Positions 59,281 through 64,000 of a stretch of DNA of 64,000 bases are shown piece after piece; the first letter of the stretch is position 1, and each line of letters starts with the position of its first letter. Origin of the DNA: Pterobdella sp. o SKG-2022 (Eukaryota; Annelida; Clitellata; Hirudinida; Piscicolidae); the NCBI GenBank assembly GCA_964035795.1, contig OZ038320.1, positions 27,225,705 through 27,289,704 of the forward strand. Reading direction: 5' to 3'. Below the pieces are notes generated by a model. That model made no database searches. It had not been told where the DNA came from and worked only from the letters and a program-made list of their open reading frames with translations. The position numbers were made by a program, and so were the translations under genes.

Positions 59281-62200
59281 ATGGAGCCTGAATTTCTTTT
59301 AAATGTTGAAAAGTTTGCTAAAAAAGAAAATCTTGAAAAAATTAAAAACGATTTTAACAATAATTCATTAAAAAAATTTGGTCACGTTGCTGGAGCTGAA
59401 AATGGCGATCAAAACTGTGACGGCCAGAAAAATTCCATCAAAATTGAATTCATAGAAAACTTGAAAAAAAGGTGGTTTAGCACAAAAAAACAAAAAAGAA
59501 AAGTATCGAACCAATGCATGGAAACACAAACTGGTAACCTCTCACTTGAAAATCTTCCCTTTCAACTAAACCAACCTTCTCATTTCTTCGTTTGTCACCA
59601 TGGAAATCAACAGTCTGATCACAGCCATTCTTATCTAAATAGCTTTCAAAACACTTTAAGCAGACAGCAGACATCAGATTTTAAAGGTTTTATTGAACAT
59701 GAAAATAAAACTACAACACATTCTTCTTTCTCTCCCTTATCAAACCCCTCGAATTGTATTTATATACCAAGTCTAAACACGTGGTCTAAAAATTCTCGAC
59801 AGTTCAAAAGTCATTGTTCTTCCCATCATTTGAATTCCCATCCATCGACTTTCTTATCACTACAAAAGTACGATTCAAACATTGAAAAAATTGATCGAAT
59901 AAAATTTGCAAACGAAAATATACAAACATTAGTTTCAGAAAGAAATGAAAAAATGAAACATGAATCATCTCAAAAAGGTTCTGATGATTCTTCTTCACGC
60001 AATTTTGATTGCCGAGATTTTAAAAGTATTAATAATAAAAAAAGCAAAAGTGAGAACAATCGCATTAAAGAAAAAGATATTGCCAGTGGCAATAATTTCA
60101 AACTCAACACCAAAAGAAACATTGAGAATGAAAAAGGAGAAGATTTTAATGATCATAGACACAAAGATCTTGAGAGTAGTTACCTCGATGATGACCATAA
60201 AGCTTTGTATGATGTCAGAAATAAAGAAGAAATAATTATGAGAAATGCTGAGAATGACGACGATTTTTGTGATGAGGATTTGAATGCAAGCAATGATACT
60301 AAACATCAAATAAAAAAAAAAACAGAAAAAAATGTTAATGATAATGTACCACAACAAACGGCAATGAAAGATGAAAAAACAGTAGATCTTCTAAATGTTT
60401 CGAATAATATTCCATTATCACCCTCGGTAATTTTCGCTCATCTTCCCCAATCATCGTCTATTCCTTTTGCACGAATCTTTTTTCCACCAACTACTCTGTT
60501 ATCTCAAGAGATGCGCACATCTTTTTTTAATGACGCCTTTGCTAACAATAAGAGCAATGATAGCAACAAAAGAATTCATAATAAAAAAACTAAATTTTTT
60601 AGCAAAAGAAATAATGACAATAATACAAACAATAAAAGATTCTATATTAACCATAAAAACGACAATAAAAACAATGTGAAAAACTCTTTTGAGAGCTCTA
60701 ATGACAACTTCAATGACTTTTTGAGCATCCATCACTTCAATCATCATCATCTCTTGTGTCCCAATCAGTCCCACAATTCAAAAAGACAACCACCCGGTTG
60801 CAGCAACTTCACCATCGATTGTGAAGACAAAAAAAATTTTAGTAACCAACTCCAAAAAAAGTTTCATGCCACTGGTAGGCCACTCATACCTACAAGAAGT
60901 ATGCTGCTGTGGTGGGTAGGTGTTGTGGTGTTTGTGGTAGCAGCTGTCATCGGTGTCTTTTGTGGCGTGGCAGTGCAGTATTTAGTCACCAAAAAACAAC
61001 AGCAAAATCTACTCCAACAAATGAAGGAAAGAAATCATCCGCACAACATCCTACAAAATCCAAGTTTTCAAAAAGATTTTTCTGGTAATTTTTTTTATAA
61101 TACTTATTACATTTGCTTATGTAAATTCTTGTTCGTTTTTATTGGAATCTCAGCTTATTTTCTCAATTCGACTAAAACATTCATTCTCATTATGCTCTTT
61201 TTGTCATCTTAAATTCATTATTATGTATTAAAAACATACTTTATAAAAAAGCTTTTTATTTGTAACAGACCATATTATATTGTATATGGCTCTTGGTAAT
61301 TTGTTTCTCAGAAGTGTAGTATTTTATCATTTGAGTCTTTATTTTCCTCATTTACAATTTTGAAAATTTTTGTTTCATTTCCTAATTTTCTTTTTGTGAA
61401 ATTTCTATATAATATATTCACAAAAGATCTATCCCATAACAAACTCAATGAAAACATAGTTGAAAATAAATAAGTGCCATTTATTTTAATATTAAAGTGC
61501 AAAAAAATTTTTTTTTTTGCAGAAAATGTTCATTAGGCAAATAAAAAAACGCTGAATGCAAATGGATATTTTTGTGATTTTATTGAAAAAAATTGGAAGC
61601 TTTAACACACGAAAGCAAACTTTGAAAGGAAAAATGGTTTTAATGGGCACCATTAAAACAACGAGTAATTTTTGTTAGTTTTTTTCTAATTATCTTCATC
61701 GTGCTTTATTTTCACATACTGAAAAGTGTTATGTTAGTCTAATTAATATTTGTCTTTTAATCTCTTTTTTCAGCATCAATGATCTTTTTCTATACAAGCA
61801 TCCTCCAAAATGCACGACAATTTATCAAACCGAATTGCAAACCCACCCCAGAGTACAACTCTAGCTTGAATGATTTATTGGGAAAACTTTATGAAATTAA
61901 TTTTTTTTTTAATCTTCAATATCATTTATTTGAGAACTTCATCAATATGATTACATCGAACATGATTTTATGTTCTCATCTCTCAACATGCAGGTGATTC
62001 CGATGTTAATATTTATACCGAAGATAGCACTTCTCTTGATCAAAACCAAATAAATCACAAAAATACGTCAAAAAATAAATCTACCAAAACCTCGCCCTTC
62101 ATCCCTACAACATCATCTACAAAGCCTTCATTGCCTTTCATTAACTTAACAGTACTCTATCAACCATTAACGTTCCAAGCTGCTCAACAAGAGTGTTCTA

Positions 62201-62588
62201 TTTTGGGGGGATATCTGGCGCACATCACGTCCCCACAACTCCAGGTTTCTATTGAGAACCAACTTACTCGTCTTCCTATCGGTAAGCTGTTTCACTTTAT
62301 TAAAACATGTTTGTAACTTCTTTTTGTTGATGGGAATTTTTTTCGGCTTCAAGTGCAAAGTGGAGTTTTATATGCAAACTATAATTTGAAAATATAAATA
62401 ATCGACTGTAATTTTTTTAATTAAAATAAAATCAAAACTATGACAACAATTTTTTTGAATAAGAATACGGCTTCTCTGAAGAGTTGTTTAGTACACTTAT
62501 GAAAAAATACCTGTCAAAAACTGGTAATGTAGTTCGAATGTATTGGAAAAACTTTACGCAATTTTGCTTTATATATTTTACAAACATT

Positions 62589-62632
<44 letters not shown>

Positions 62633-63108
62633 TTATATATATATATTGTTGAACAGTTACAATTGCTTGTAAAATATATATAAAAAGATCTTTTGGCGGA
62701 GAAAAAAGTTTTATTGAAAGGGTAAGGGTTTGAAGACGCATAATCCACTTCAAAGACCCCATACACACAAACCCTCCAGAGAGCATTTGAAAAAAAATAA
62801 CAAGATTAAAACTTATGCATATAAATCTTCATTTATTTATAGATGTTATTGAACAATATGACCATTACATAAATATGCTTTTGAAGTGTTTCGTATAGAC
62901 TTAAACAAATAGAAAAATCTCAAAGACAATGTCATTTTTCAATAGGGGAACGAAGTGATTTGATTGGTTACTGGATAGGAGCGACAAGAGGACGCGGAAG
63001 TCATGGCGGTAGATGCATGTACCAACAATGGAAGTGGGTGGACGAGTATGGGAAAAGTTACGGAGTAATTGATGGATTTGCTGCCTTCATGCCTGGCAAA
63101 CCTGACAA
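59281..63108 (+). CDS. type II membrane protein with a C-type lectin domain, incomplete
   Basis: Exon 1, 59281-61084, encodes 601 residues: a long hydrophilic region rich in Asn, Lys, Ser, Asp and His, then one transmembrane helix (about residues 541-567, LWWVGVVVFVVAAVIGVFCG), then a Gln-rich stalk. With no signal peptide this predicts a cytoplasmic N-terminus. Exon 2, 61994-62281, adds a Ser/Thr/Lys stalk and the start of the lectin fold (LTFQAAQQECSILGGYLAHI). Exon 3, 62946-63108, gives the WIGA motif, QQWKWVDEY and GFAAFMPGKPD. Phases agree. The domain's last third, with its closing cysteines and the sugar-site WND-type motif, is missing. It should lie beyond the window, unless the frame ends at the TGA at 63128. 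Ligand specificity cannot be judged. An extra open stretch after a TTTTTTCAG at 61772 may be an alternative exon. Confidence 0.75.
62588..62647. repeat. (AT)n microsatellite in lectin-gene intron 2
   Basis: About 60 bases of alternating A and T with one interruption (ATTTATTTAT). Confidence 0.95.
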
Positions 63109-63130
63109 GTTGGTTTATGTTCAGTGGTGA

Positions 63131-64000
63131 TTCTAATTATTTTCTAATTACACTTGTTAAACTTGATACTGTAAAAGTTGAATGTATTAAATTCACTTTA
63201 CGAAAAAAATAATGTTAAAGTTTATAATTTATATTTTTAAAGTTACTCAATTCTCTTTATCAATAAAGTAGCGTGAAAGTTTATAATCTATATTTTTTTT
63301 AAAATTGTAATCTAGAAAATCTCTGAAGGTGACGTATATAGTCTAGGTGTTGCATGCAGTTAATTTAACCCTCATAGGCGTTAAAACCTGTTTCTTTATG
63401 TGTCCAGAGAGGCTTTGTGATTACTTGTCAAGTAAAATCACATTCAATCAAAACGCTTTATTCGAGAAAGTTTTAATATTTCCAGGGAATTTAGCTCATA
63501 ATTTTGAATATAATCAGAATGAAAAAAAGATTTTTTAAAAGTCTTTGAATATCTTTTAGAGTTAACTTTTAAATATTCAACTTTAAATTCAAATGTACTT
63601 GACTTACAAAAAAAAAATCTGATAGAATATTTTTTTAAAATTTTTTATTTCTTAAATGCACTTAATGATTTTGGTTATTCATCAAAAATAAACCGAGATG
63701 TTTTAGATTGAAGCTTCCGAATGGTCTCAAGAATTATTTGAATATCTTTTAAGAAGCCTTCTGATGAAATATTTATTCAAAAACTAAAAAAAATCAATAA
63801 AAATAGAAAAAAAAGATATGCCATTATAGAGCCATTTACAAAAAAACTTCTATTAATTTAGGTATTAGGTAATCTGCCATTAAAGTTCTTAATTTAAAAA
63901 CTCATTTCATTAAAAGTAAAGAGGTTGAAAAAATTATTGGCAGTATTTTTATGCAATCAATTTCATAAGAAAATTTTCAATAAATTTTTGAATCTCCAAT
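63131..64000. other. right-edge A+T-rich DNA, probably intronic
   Basis: No exon completing the lectin domain is found up to the window end. An open frame at 63347-63538 does not match the fold. Confidence 0.45.

Noticed and set aside
59995..60774. Minus-strand open frames opposite the lectin-gene exon 1
   Set aside because: Repeated Ile/Phe/Val composition is the shadow of Asn/Lys/Asp-rich sense codons, with no independent motif.
61772..61997. Second coding exon of the lectin gene
   Set aside because: It is open in the right frame and follows a good acceptor, but has no usable donor, and exon 1 joins directly in phase to 61994. Kept only as a possible alternative exon.

Overview
The window is intron-rich nuclear DNA from an animal, very A+T-rich (roughly 70% or more by eye). 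Short exons are joined by GT-AG introns of about 70 bp to 4.8 kb, and the exons encode well-known metazoan proteins: kindlin, cysteine-string protein, CARM1, SH2D4, TMEM138, SLC37 and a C-type lectin. Several dispersed repeats carry motifs I associate with lophotrochozoan invertebrates (a CATGCTAGCATGG core, GCGCTATATAAAT SINE-like ends, tRNA-derived SINEs). That makes a lophotrochozoan or related invertebrate my best guess, but the species is not identifiable. Every gene model was built by hand: exon phases were checked by translation, and for seven genes the summed exon length is an exact multiple of three.

Layout. 1-2.1 kb: possible minus-strand gene end, unrecognised. 2.7-8.5 kb (+): CARM1 arginine methyltransferase, 15 exons. 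10.4-13.1 kb (+): DNAJC5 cysteine-string protein, 7 exons. 13.7-18.4 kb (-): SH2D4-type adaptor, 11 exons, tail to tail with DNAJC5. 18.4-23.5 kb: repeat-rich intergenic DNA with LINE and SINE relics. 23.5-32.6 kb (-): SLC37 sugar-phosphate transporter, with a decayed full-length-scale LINE in one intron. 32.9-34.3 kb (+): TMEM138, divergent from SLC37 across 295 bp. 34.3-38.4 kb: gene-poor. 38.5-46.2 kb (+): a kindlin (FERMT) gene of about 1249 residues, nearly twice the family's usual length. 46.7-47.9 kb (-): MRRF, mitochondrial ribosome recycling factor, tail to tail with kindlin. 48.3-50.8 kb (+): small coiled-coil protein with two candidate terminal exons. 51.4 kb (+): signal-peptide exon of unknown product. 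53.0-58.1 kb (+): LAP3 cytosol leucyl aminopeptidase, 15 exons. 59.3 kb to the right edge (+): type II membrane protein with an unusually long cytoplasmic tail and an incomplete C-type lectin domain.

The genes are functionally unrelated housekeeping and signalling genes, as expected for animal chromatin; there is no operon or gene cluster. What lies between the exons is richer than usual. There are two families of long foldback (MITE-like) elements, a tRNA-derived SINE in two copies, LINE 3' ends with different microsatellite tails, a pair of direct repeats and long (AT)n tracts. The strongest leads for a second look are the enlarged kindlin, the foldback families and the alternative terminal exons. 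I saw no convincing wholly new multi-gene system.
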